A stretch of DNA of 15,615 nt from an uncultured Collinsella sp. (GTDB taxonomy: Bacteria > Actinomycetota > Coriobacteriia > Coriobacteriales > Coriobacteriaceae), in NCBI GenBank assembly GCA_958443615.1, contig CAUCLI010000027.1:1-15615 (forward strand), written 5' to 3'. How positions within the stretch are numbered: the first letter of the stretch is position 1; every line of letters starts with the position of its first letter. The notes under the pieces were generated by a model. That model searched no databases. It was not told the origin of the DNA and was given only the letters and a program-made list of their open reading frames with translations. The position numbers were made by a program, and so were the translations under genes. This document shows positions 1-10,253 of this stretch, piece after piece.

Positions 1-32
1 AATCGATCGTAATGAGGCTATGCACGATTTGA

Positions 33-87
33 ATGGATGAAATATCAGGTTATGAATGAATCGTTCATAACCTGATATTTCATCCAT
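33..87. repeat. Perfect 24-bp inverted repeat (long palindrome)
   Basis: Bases 33-56 are exactly complementary to 64-87, leaving a 7-nt centre (57-63, TGAATCG). Two more pairs form inside the centre across one T/G mismatch. The arms start ATGGATGAAATATCAGG and close on TTATGAA/TTCATAA. No T-run follows on either strand, so it is not a typical intrinsic terminator. It could be a dyad operator, a cruciform-forming element, a small mobile-element remnant or a structured RNA. The right half contains one copy of the AATCGTTCATA motif that recurs at 134 and 151. Confidence 0.9.
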
Positions 88-161
88 GCGTTTACCTGCT
101 GGTTTATCGCCATTCGAAATGCGAGCTGAGGCAAATCGTTCATAAGTTCAAATCGTTCATA
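59..161 (+). repeat. Three copies of AATCGTTCATA
   Basis: The 11-mer AATCGTTCATA occurs at 59-69, 134-144 and 151-161, all in the same orientation. The last two are 17 bp apart and share TTCAAATCGTTCAT-like flanks. A partial inverted match (CACGATTTGAA) lies at 23-33. Repeated short motifs around a palindrome are typical of protein-binding sites upstream of a promoter, but no promoter or target gene is visible here, so the function is unknown. Confidence 0.7.
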
Positions 162-170
162 TGTTTCATG

Positions 171-200
171 TTTGCACGGCATCCGCCGCGGACGTGCAAA
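171..200. repeat. Inverted repeat TTTGCACG / CGTGCAAA with nested stem
   Basis: TTTGCACG (171-178) pairs with CGTGCAAA (193-200). Inside, TCCG (182-185) pairs with CGGA (189-192) around a CCG loop, with a 3-nt bulge. The result is a compact 12-bp hairpin ~10 nt from the third AATCGTTCATA copy. There is no U-run on either side. It could be an operator or a structured RNA; nothing in the sequence decides between them. Confidence 0.55.
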
Positions 201-315
201 GGGCGAGCGAGACAGCACCTTTCACAAACTTCAAACCCACACCACCCCGCTGCGCATTGCCCATGCCGCCCCGCCACGCATGGACCAAGCCACACTTCTC
301 GCCCAGCTAAGAAAA

Positions 316-341
316 TAGCCGCCGACATACGCCGGCGGCTA
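316..341 (-). terminator. Intrinsic terminator downstream of rpoD
   Basis: Read on the minus strand, a 9-bp GC-rich stem (arms 341-333 and 324-316, core GCCGCCG/CGGCGGC) with an 8-nt loop is followed by TTTTCTT. It lies ~50 nt after the rpoD stop codon, in the expected place and orientation for a rho-independent terminator ending the rpoD transcript and probably the whole gene cluster. Confidence 0.85.
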
Positions 342-389
342 AAAGACTCGCTATGTGAACGGCTGCTCACGCAACCTGAGCGCATATGC

Positions 390-1736
<1,347 letters not shown>

Positions 1737-1768
1737 AGATGCTCCCTTCTTAGCACATAGGATTCATC

Positions 1769-1798
1769 ACTTTACCACGCTTCTATACCCGTTTGCCA
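1769..1798 (-). promoter_or_regulatory. Possible rpoD promoter (extended -10)
   Basis: On the minus strand, TGG-TAAAGT (1777-1769) resembles an extended -10 element. A weak -35 (TGGCAA, 1798-1793) lies 18 bp upstream. This would give a leader of ~25 nt before the rpoD GTG. An alternative -10, TATAGA (1787-1782) with CTGCAA (1811-1806) upstream, is also possible. Both -35 matches are poor, so this is only a candidate. The 174-bp gap after dnaG supports separate rpoD transcription. Confidence 0.35.
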
Positions 1799-1854
1799 GA
1801 AGAAATTGCAGCATCCGAGCAGATTTTATGCATGACCGCAGTTTGAGGCGCCGC

Positions 1855-1911
1855 CGTCGACCGTGGCGGCCCATACCCCCCGCGGCGTCGACCGTGGCGG
1901 CACATGCCCCC
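1855..1911. repeat. Two tandem GC-rich repeats, 31-bp period
   Basis: Bases 1855-1880 and 1886-1911 match at 24 of 26 positions, with the shared core GTCGACCGTGGCGGC followed by a run of C. The second copy reaches into the dnaG stop codon (TAG at 1913-1911). On the minus strand the distal copy can form a short GCCGCC/GGCGGC stem around a GTCGAC-containing loop, but no U-run follows. It is probably a recent tandem duplication in the dnaG-rpoD gap. Confidence 0.8.
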
Positions 1912-3902
1912 TACTCCCTGAACGGGTCGGCGATGCCCTCGACGGCCTGCTCGAGCTCACGGATGCGCGCGGCGTCTCGCGTCGCCTGGATCGCGAGCTC
2001 CCTGCGCTCATCGGACGACATGGACCGGTTCGAACGCAGGCGCGCCTGGGCCGTCTTCATGCGGCGACGCGTCGTGTATAGCTCGAGCGTATCGAGGAGG
2101 AACTCGATGTTGGTCTCCGTCGGGTGCCTGCTCGTAGCGGAGAGCATGCCGGAACCGACCAGCTGCGCGGCCTCGGGGCAGACGGCGCGCGCGGCGGCCA
2201 TCGCGTCAGCGGGCGCGGTCCCCTCGGGCGTCGCCAGGATCGACCAGGCGATGGTCTCGCTGCGGGCGTCGACCCATTCGACCTCGGTGATGCGCTCCGC
2301 GTAAGCGCGGAAGCTGTCGGGATAAGTGGTCAGCAGCGTGAGCAACTCGTGTTCGCAGGCGAGCTGCCGGCGTTCGAGATCGGTGAGCAGCCCGCTACCG
2401 GCCTCGGGACCGGTGTCGGCCACCGTGGGGACCGACGCCCCCTGAGCCGGGTTCTCCACAGGCTCGTAGTCGTAAGGGACCTCCTCGTACGGAGCCTCGT
2501 CATAGCCGGACGGCGCAGGCGTGGGAGCACCTGCGGCCTGCTGAGTGTCGGGAGACGACTGAGCGCGCTCGCGCTGCTTCTCGCGACGACGCGCAGTCTC
2601 CTCGCGCTGCTGCACCTCTCGGAACACCTTGCCGGCGCTCGCGCGGATCGTGTCGACATCCAAACCGAGTCGATCGGCGATCTGCATGTAATAGCTATCG
2701 ATCATGTAGCTCGCACGCAACGGATAGATGAGCTCGAGAGCCGAGCGCACCGCCTTGGCACGGCCGCCCGGAGTGGAGATATCGCTTTCCTCCTCGAGCT
2801 TGCCGAAGACGAAATCCATGAGCGGAATGGAATTGTCGAGCAGCTCGCGCAGGGCCCCTCCCCCATTGGCGCGGACGAAGTCATCGGGGTCCTGGCCATC
2901 GGGCAAGATCACACAGCGCAGGTCGAGGTCATCCTTCTCGATGAACTGGACCGCGCGTCGCGCCGCCTTCTGCCCGGCGGCGTCACCGTCGAACATGTAG
3001 ACGATCTTCTTCGTGAAGCGCATGAGCGTCTTCACGTGATTCTCGGTCAGCGCGGTGCCAAGGACCGCCACGATGTTCTCGATACCGGCCTTCCAGCAGC
3101 TCATGGCGCTGATATAGCCCTCGACGACGATCGCCTCGTTGTTGTTGACGATATGGTCCTTGGCCCAGTTGAAACCGTAGAGGTTCTTGCCCTTGTGGAA
3201 AATCGGCGTCTCGGAGGAGTTGAGGTACTTGGCGTTGGTCTTTTCCTTGTCGAGCGCGCGCCCACCGAACGCGATGCAACGCCCCTGCTCGTCGAAGATC
3301 GGGAACATCACGCGGTCGAAGAAGCGGTCGACCAGACCGCCGCCGCGGCTCCTGAAGGCGACGTTGGCGTCGATCATCTCCTGAGGCGTGAAGCCCTTGG
3401 ATCCAAGATGGCGGACGAGCATGCCGTGGCCAGGCGCGAAACCAAGGCGGTACTTGCGACAGGTCTCCGCATCGAGCTCGCGCTCCTTGCAATAGTCGCG
3501 GCCGCGCGCGTCCTTACCGCGCATCAGCAGCGTGTGGTAGAAGGAGCAGGTCTCCTCGCATACCTCGACCAGGCGGTTCCGTTTGGTGCCGGAGCGTTTG
3601 AAGGAATGGTCCTCCTCAAGTTCGATGCCGGCGCGGTCGGCGAGGTACCGGATGGACTCGGGAAAGCTCAGGCCCTCGCGCTTCATCACGTAGGTGAAGG
3701 CGTCGCCGCCCTCACCGCAGCCGAAGCAGTGCCACACCTGAGTGGCGGGTATCACGTGGAAGGACGGGGTTTTCTCCCCGTGAAACGGGCAGCATCCCCA
3801 CAGGTCGGTGTTGCCGCGGGGCCTGAGCTCCACGGTCTCCGACACCAGGGCCACGAGGTCCGTGGCGTCCCGCACCTTGTTCTTGTCATCCTCAGAAATC
3901 AC
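1911..3902 (-). CDS. dnaG: DNA primase DnaG
   Basis: This 663-aa primase synthesises RNA primers at the replication fork. The N-terminal CHC2 zinc domain has C38-x2-H41 and C59-x2-C62. The catalytic core follows, with the primase basic-motif region and LDKEKTNAKYLNSSETPIFHKG at ~217-238 (usual family form: K..NsPet.iF.Kg). TOPRIM residues are E261 in VVEGY, D305 and D307 in FDGDAAG, and D338/D340 in DPDD. The Asp normally found four residues after the TOPRIM Glu (EGYMD) is Ser265 here. A low-complexity linker (~435-500) precedes a C-terminal helical region that should bind the replicative helicase. The start is GTG with AAGGA 6 nt upstream. It overlaps the end of ribF by 11 nt, implying coupled translation. 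It is slightly longer than typical primases because of the linker. Confidence 0.96.
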   Translation of the reverse strand: MISEDDKNKVRDATDLVALVSETVELRPRGNTDLWGCCPFHGEKTPSFHVIPATQVWHCFGCGEGGDAFTYVMKREGLSFPESIRYLADRAGIELEEDHSFKRSGTKRNRLVEVCEETCSFYHTLLMRGKDARGRDYCKERELDAETCRKYRLGFAPGHGMLVRHLGSKGFTPQEMIDANVAFRSRGGGLVDRFFDRVMFPIFDEQGRCIAFGGRALDKEKTNAKYLNSSETPIFHKGKNLYGFNWAKDHIVNNNEAIVVEGYISAMSCWKAGIENIVAVLGTALTENHVKTLMRFTKKIVYMFDGDAAGQKAARRAVQFIEKDDLDLRCVILPDGQDPDDFVRANGGGALRELLDNSIPLMDFVFGKLEEESDISTPGGRAKAVRSALELIYPLRASYMIDSYYMQIADRLGLDVDTIRASAGKVFREVQQREETARRREKQRERAQSSPDTQQAAGAPTPAPSGYDEAPYEEVPYDYEPVENPAQGASVPTVADTGPEAGSGLLTDLERRQLACEHELLTLLTTYPDSFRAYAERITEVEWVDARSETIAWSILATPEGTAPADAMAAARAVCPEAAQLVGSGMLSATSRHPTETNIEFLLDTLELYTTRRRMKTAQARLRSNRSMSSDERRELAIQATRDAARIRELEQAVEGIADPFRE

Positions 3903-4950
3903 GCGCGATCCTTACCGACGATGTGCCGAACTGTTCACGTACCGTTTCAATGTCGCGGTTGACGGCGTCGATGAGCGCGTCGACCGATTCGAAAGAATGA
4001 GAGGGCCGCAGGAGGCGATCGAAGGCGATGGCGACCTTCTTGCCATACAGATCGCCCGAAAACCCGATGAGGTTCGCCTCCAGACGGGCCGATTTGACCG
4101 AGTCGGCGAACATCGGAGGCACGCCGGCGTTGATCGCAGCGGGCCATACCGCGCCGTCGACCTCGGCAAAACCGGCGTACACACCGTCGGCGGGCATCTG
4201 CGCATATCCAGGTACCTCGACATTTGCGGTGGGAAACCCCATACCCGTCCCCTGCCCCCTGCCGGGACCGACCTGGCCCCGAAGCATGGGGCGGCGGCCG
4301 AGCAGGCGGCGTGCGGAATCGACGTCGCCGCGAGCGATGAGCGAGCGGATGCGCGTCGCCGTGATGGGTGCGTCGCCGTCCAAGATGAGGTCGTGCCCCG
4401 TCACCGCGATACCCTTCCGCTCGCCCCAATCCGCGATGATGGGAACGGTCGAGGCCCCGCGGGCGCCGAGCCTGAAGTCGCTCCCCACGTGAATGGCGCG
4501 AATGTCGAGATACGGGGCGAGCACGCCCTCGAAGAAGACAACGTGATCGAGGGCGGCGAGCTGACGGGTGAACGGGACCACGGCCACGCGCACGCCAATC
4601 GAGGCCAACGCGCGCAGTCTCCCATCCATAGAGGTCAGCTTGGGGGCGGGATGTGCGCTCACCACCTCATCGGGATCCGGGTCGAACGTGACGGCAACCG
4701 CCGCCACGCCGCGTTCCCGCGCATCGTCGATGGCATGGCGAAGCAGATCGACATGACCGCGATGCACGCCGTCGAACGCGCCTATGGCGATGACGCACGG
4801 CAGTGGTCCGTCCGCGGGGGCATCGGCCGCTCCGCCGATGCTCAGCACCGAAGCGTCGTCCCCCATCCCGGCGCACAGGAAATCGGCTGCGAGCTCTTCC
4901 GCGGCGGGCATGACGCCCCTGCGGCGGGCCTGAGCGTCAAGCGGCATCAT
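3892..4950 (-). CDS. ribF: Bifunctional riboflavin kinase / FMN adenylyltransferase RibF
   Basis: RibF converts riboflavin to FMN and then FAD in the cytoplasm. The N-terminal adenylyltransferase domain starts near residue 53 with AIGAFDGVHRGH (HxGH nucleotide-binding motif at 63-66). It continues with VGSDFRLGARG (~155-165) and TATRIR (~197-202, normally S-S/T-R-I-R). The C-terminal kinase domain has GFPTAN (PTAN at 240-243), DGVYAG, and LEANLIGFSGDLYG, with a Glu at 291 in the place of the usual catalytic Glu. The ATG at 4950 overlaps the truB stop as ATGA. This gives 352 aa, longer than the usual ~310, because ~50 residues precede the first strand. A downstream ATG at 4911 (AGGGG just upstream) or 4866 could be the true start. 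The TFxPHP segment reads TFDPDP. The 3' end overlaps dnaG by 11 nt. Confidence 0.92.
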   Translation of the reverse strand: MMPLDAQARRRGVMPAAEELAADFLCAGMGDDASVLSIGGAADAPADGPLPCVIAIGAFDGVHRGHVDLLRHAIDDARERGVAAVAVTFDPDPDEVVSAHPAPKLTSMDGRLRALASIGVRVAVVPFTRQLAALDHVVFFEGVLAPYLDIRAIHVGSDFRLGARGASTVPIIADWGERKGIAVTGHDLILDGDAPITATRIRSLIARGDVDSARRLLGRRPMLRGQVGPGRGQGTGMGFPTANVEVPGYAQMPADGVYAGFAEVDGAVWPAAINAGVPPMFADSVKSARLEANLIGFSGDLYGKKVAIAFDRLLRPSHSFESVDALIDAVNRDIETVREQFGTSSVRIARDF

Positions 4951-5867
4951 CTCCGCGCCCCCTCGACACCCTGGGGAAAGACCGTCTCCATACGGGCACG
5001 GCCGCCCTCTACAAGGCCGATGGCACGCAGCTGGCCGCCATGGACGAGCGCGATGCCGCCCGCCGCGTCGCGTGCGGCGCAAGCGATGGCCTTGCCGTTG
5101 AGCACGTCGGCGAGCTCTGCGTCGGACAGTTCGCGCGCGGGATACCCCAAAACGCTCGCGGGGTCCAAGGCAGATGCACGGGCGAGTTCTTTGTCAAGCT
5201 CCTCGACATGGAGGCACGACCCGATGCCCACCGGACCGGAGGCGGTCCTTCGCAGGTCGACGATATGCGCCGCGTTGCCCGCCGCGCGCCCGATGTCGCG
5301 CGCCAGGGCCCGGATGTAGGTGCCCTTGCTCACATCGAAAGAGGCGGTCCACACCGCATGGCCGTCGACCTCGTCTATGGAGACGAGGTCGGCCGAATAC
5401 ACCTCGATCGTACGGGCGGGCAGCTCGACATCCTCGCCCGCGCGAGCGCGCTTGTAGGAGCGCACGCCGTCGACGGAGATGGCCGAAAACGCCGGCGGGA
5501 CCTGGTCGAGCTCCCCCACGAAATCGGCGAGCAGCTGTTTGGCGAACATGGGCGACAACAGGTCGTCATTCATCGGGGCGGTGCGAGTGACCTCCCCCTC
5601 GGCATCATCGGTCGCGGTCTCCGAGCCGAACATGATGCGCGCGAGATACCGTTTGCGATCGAGCGTGATGCGCCCAAGGAGGCGTGTCGCCTGGCCGACC
5701 CCGACGATCATCACGCCTGAGGCAAGCGGGTCGAGCGTGCCGGCATGGCCGACGCGCCGCTCGTTGAGCGCACGACGCACCTTGGACACCACATCGTGCG
5801 AGGTGATGCCCACGGGCTTGTCGATGGCGAGAAGGAGATTCAATTCGCTGGGCTTGCGCTTTCCCAT
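4947..5867 (-). CDS. truB: tRNA pseudouridine(55) synthase TruB
   Basis: TruB makes pseudouridine 55 in the T-loop of tRNAs. The protein (306 aa from the chosen start) opens with LLLAIDKPVGITSHDVV, followed by the catalytic motif GHAGTLDPLASGV (D46 is the nucleophile). The substrate-loop motif RKRYLARIMFGSETATDD comes next, and then YIRALARDIG (usually Y.R.L..dlG). The start at 5867 is chosen because AGAGGA lies at proper spacing upstream; a start at 5903 would add 12 residues without a good ribosome-binding site. The stop codon overlaps the proposed ribF ATG by 4 nt. A 99-nt gap separates it from nrnA upstream. Position next to rbfA and ribF matches the conserved bacterial translation operon. 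Confidence 0.96.
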   Translation of the reverse strand: MGKRKPSELNLLLAIDKPVGITSHDVVSKVRRALNERRVGHAGTLDPLASGVMIVGVGQATRLLGRITLDRKRYLARIMFGSETATDDAEGEVTRTAPMNDDLLSPMFAKQLLADFVGELDQVPPAFSAISVDGVRSYKRARAGEDVELPARTIEVYSADLVSIDEVDGHAVWTASFDVSKGTYIRALARDIGRAAGNAAHIVDLRRTASGPVGIGSCLHVEELDKELARASALDPASVLGYPARELSDAELADVLNGKAIACAARDAAGGIALVHGGQLRAIGLVEGGRARMETVFPQGVEGARR

Positions 5868-5966
5868 GCTGTCCTCTCGTATGTATGCGGAGCGAGGCGC
5901 CATCCGCCGGACGCCGGGCGAATCGCCGGGCGTGCGGGCGGCGCGGGCACCCCTGTCCGTGAATGT

Positions 5967-6983
5967 CTATTGCAAAAGCGCCTCGAGCTTGGGAAGCACG
6001 ACTTGCGCGGCCTGCTCCACCGTCCCCTTGAAGGTGAAGCCCGCAGCCGCGGCATGTCCTCCCCCGCCGAGCTCGACGGCGATGCCGGAGATGTCGATGG
6101 AGCCCTTCGAACGCAGGTTGCCGCGCACGGAGCCCGGCTCCACCTCGCGCAGGAACAGGCACAGCTCGGTGCCCTCGACCTGACGCACGATATCGATCAG
6201 CCCGTCGCACTCCGCGGGCTTGACCCCGCATGCCACGAGGTCCTCCTCGTAGGCGTAGCTGAAAGCGACACGGCCGCCGGCACGGCCCTCGATGCGGCTC
6301 ATGACGATCGACTCGAGGTGCAGGTATTCCAAACGCTGGCTCTGATACACCTCGAGTGCGATGCGCGCGGGCTGCGCCCCCGCATCCACCAGGCGCGAGG
6401 CGCAGGCGAAGGCCGAGGGATTGGCGTTTTGATACTGGAACCTGCCCGTATCGGTCACGACGCCGGTGAGCAGGCACGTGGCGATAGCGGGCGTGCACGG
6501 CCAGCCCGCTGCGTTGAGCAGCTCCTCGACGAGCACCGCCGTGGCGGCGGCCGACGTCACGCGGACCGTCACATCGCCGAACTCCTCGCATGTCGGGTGA
6601 TGGTCGATGACCACGCGGCCGCGGGCGCGCTTGGCGACGGCGGCGGAATCGGCCAGTCGGCCGAGGGTGGGGACGTCGACCGAGATGAACACGTCGTAGC
6701 GCTCTTCGTGACGGACGGCCGGTTCGAGCTCGTCGGCTCCCGGCAGGAAGCGGTAGACGCGCGGGATCGAGCCGTCATCGGCGAGCAGCAAGTCGACCTT
6801 CTTGTCGGGGAACTGCGCGCGGATCGAGGCACCGAGCCCCAGCAGAGACCCGAGCGCATCGCCGTCGGGATTCGTATGACCGGAGATCGCGATGGTCCGG
6901 GCGTTCTCGACATACTCGATGACGCCCTCCCACATATCGGGAGTGGTGGAGCGACCGGAGCACGGCGAGGTGCTACTGTTCAT
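5967..6983 (-). CDS. nrnA: DHH/DHHA1 phosphoesterase, NrnA-like oligoribonuclease / pAp phosphatase
   Basis: This 338-aa cytoplasmic protein is a DHH-family phosphodiesterase. Family members degrade 2-5-nt RNAs and dephosphorylate pAp; some also cleave pApA or c-di-AMP. The metal-binding motifs are all present: GHTNPDGDALGS (H36, D40, D42), SVDVPTLGR (D103), VVIDHHPT (D127-H128-H129), and TGVVTDTGRF (D178). The C-terminal DHHA1 domain has the substrate-binding glycine motif VELGGGGHAAAAG (~303-315). The start at 6983 is preferred because GGGGAAG lies at good spacing; it overlaps the rbfA stop by 11 nt. No membrane segment or PAS/GGDEF part exists, so it is the soluble NrnA type rather than GdpP. 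Exact substrate preference cannot be read from sequence. Confidence 0.93.
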   Translation of the reverse strand: MNSSTSPCSGRSTTPDMWEGVIEYVENARTIAISGHTNPDGDALGSLLGLGASIRAQFPDKKVDLLLADDGSIPRVYRFLPGADELEPAVRHEERYDVFISVDVPTLGRLADSAAVAKRARGRVVIDHHPTCEEFGDVTVRVTSAAATAVLVEELLNAAGWPCTPAIATCLLTGVVTDTGRFQYQNANPSAFACASRLVDAGAQPARIALEVYQSQRLEYLHLESIVMSRIEGRAGGRVAFSYAYEEDLVACGVKPAECDGLIDIVRQVEGTELCLFLREVEPGSVRGNLRSKGSIDISGIAVELGGGGHAAAAGFTFKGTVEQAAQVVLPKLEALLQ

Positions 6984-7404
6984 CGACATCTTCCCCGTCG
7001 GAATCCATATCCTCGCCCTCTGAATCAGCGAGGGGGTAGCCGAACTCGTCCTTCTCGACCGAAAGCGTCGCGGGCACGTTCTCGAGGGCGCGCGAGATGG
7101 CCTCGGCCTCATCGGTCGAACGGTCGATCTGGAACGCGAGCTCAGGCGTGACGCGCCAATCGAGGGCGCGGGCGAGAAGGCTGCGAATGCGGCCCTTGGC
7201 GGCGCCAAGCGCCTCGAGGACCTCCTCATAGCGGTCGCCGTCGCAGCTCACGTACACGCGGGCGAAGGAACGATCCTGCGCCACCTCGACGCCGGTGAGC
7301 GTGACGAGGTCGAGGCGAGGGTCGGCGATCTCGAACAAAAGGATGTAGCCGAGTTTCTCGCGCAGCTGCTCGCCCAGACGGCGAGTCAACGGAGTCTGCT
7401 TCAT
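6973..7404 (-). CDS. rbfA: 30S ribosome-binding factor RbfA
   Basis: RbfA assists late 16S rRNA maturation and 30S assembly. The 143-aa protein has the single KH-like fold signature: an N-terminal helix RRLGEQLREKLGYILLFEI, then DPRLDLVTLTGVEVAQDRSFARVYVS, and the C-terminal RVTPELAFQIDRSTDEA (usually r..P.l.F..D.s.e.). The tail from ~125 is strongly acidic (SEGEDMDSDGEDVDEQ), longer than in short family members. The start at 7404 is chosen for its strong AAAGGAG 6 nt upstream; an ATG at 7428 would add 8 residues and place the SD inside the gene. Its 3' end overlaps nrnA. It follows infB, as in most bacteria. Confidence 0.95.
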   Translation of the reverse strand: MKQTPLTRRLGEQLREKLGYILLFEIADPRLDLVTLTGVEVAQDRSFARVYVSCDGDRYEEVLEALGAAKGRIRSLLARALDWRVTPELAFQIDRSTDEAEAISRALENVPATLSVEKDEFGYPLADSEGEDMDSDGEDVDEQ

Positions 7405-7437
7405 GTCTCTCTCCTTTGATGCGGGCATGCGGACCTA

Positions 7438-7455
7438 CGGGCCGAAAGCGGCCCG
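7438..7455 (-). other. infB-rbfA intergenic hairpin
   Basis: CGGGCCG (7438-7444) pairs perfectly with CGGCCCG (7449-7455) around a 4-nt loop, midway between the infB stop and the rbfA ribosome-binding site. No U-run follows on the minus strand, so full termination is unlikely. It may be an mRNA-stability or processing structure that sets the infB:rbfA ratio. Confidence 0.6.
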
Positions 7456-7486
7456 CGCCCATCGGACGCGAGCCGCGAGCGAGTCG

Positions 7487-10180
<2,694 letters not shown>

Positions 10181-10198
10181 ATCCTTCACCTACCTCTC

Positions 10199-10215
10199 AT
10201 GCGCGTCGCGCGCAT
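10199..10215 (-). other. nusA-infB intergenic hairpin
   Basis: ATGCGCG (10199-10205) pairs perfectly with CGCGCAT (10209-10215) around a 3-nt loop. It sits ~20 nt upstream of the infB start codon in the short gap where many actinobacteria have ylxR. There is no U-run, so it is probably an mRNA structure near the infB ribosome-binding site. Confidence 0.55.
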
Positions 10216-10253
10216 CTTCAATCAACGGGTATCGGGTGCGTTCGAACACGGGC

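Larger units (their letters stand above)
1..389. other. Gene-free region downstream of rpoD
   Basis: No convincing coding frame is present on either strand up to the rpoD stop codon. The first ~170 bases are AT-richer than the rest of the window and contain a long perfect inverted repeat (33-87) and three direct copies of AATCGTTCATA (59-69, 134-144, 151-161). A further inverted repeat lies at 171-200, and the rpoD terminator is at 316-341. The repeats look regulatory or structural. Any gene they control would lie to the left of the window, or the element may stand alone. Short open frames here have no recognisable protein signature and were rejected. Confidence 0.6.

Noticed and set aside
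33..87. Reading the long palindrome as an intrinsic terminator
   Set aside because: The stem is AT-rich and lacks a T-run on either strand, and the rpoD transcript already has a good terminator at 316-341.
147..160. tRNA T-loop-like sequence (GTTCAAATC)
   Set aside because: The flanking bases do not form a T-stem or any cloverleaf; it is part of the AATCGTTCATA repeat.
2124..3962. A 612-codon plus-strand open frame opposite dnaG
   Set aside because: Antisense shadow of dnaG with no domain signature.
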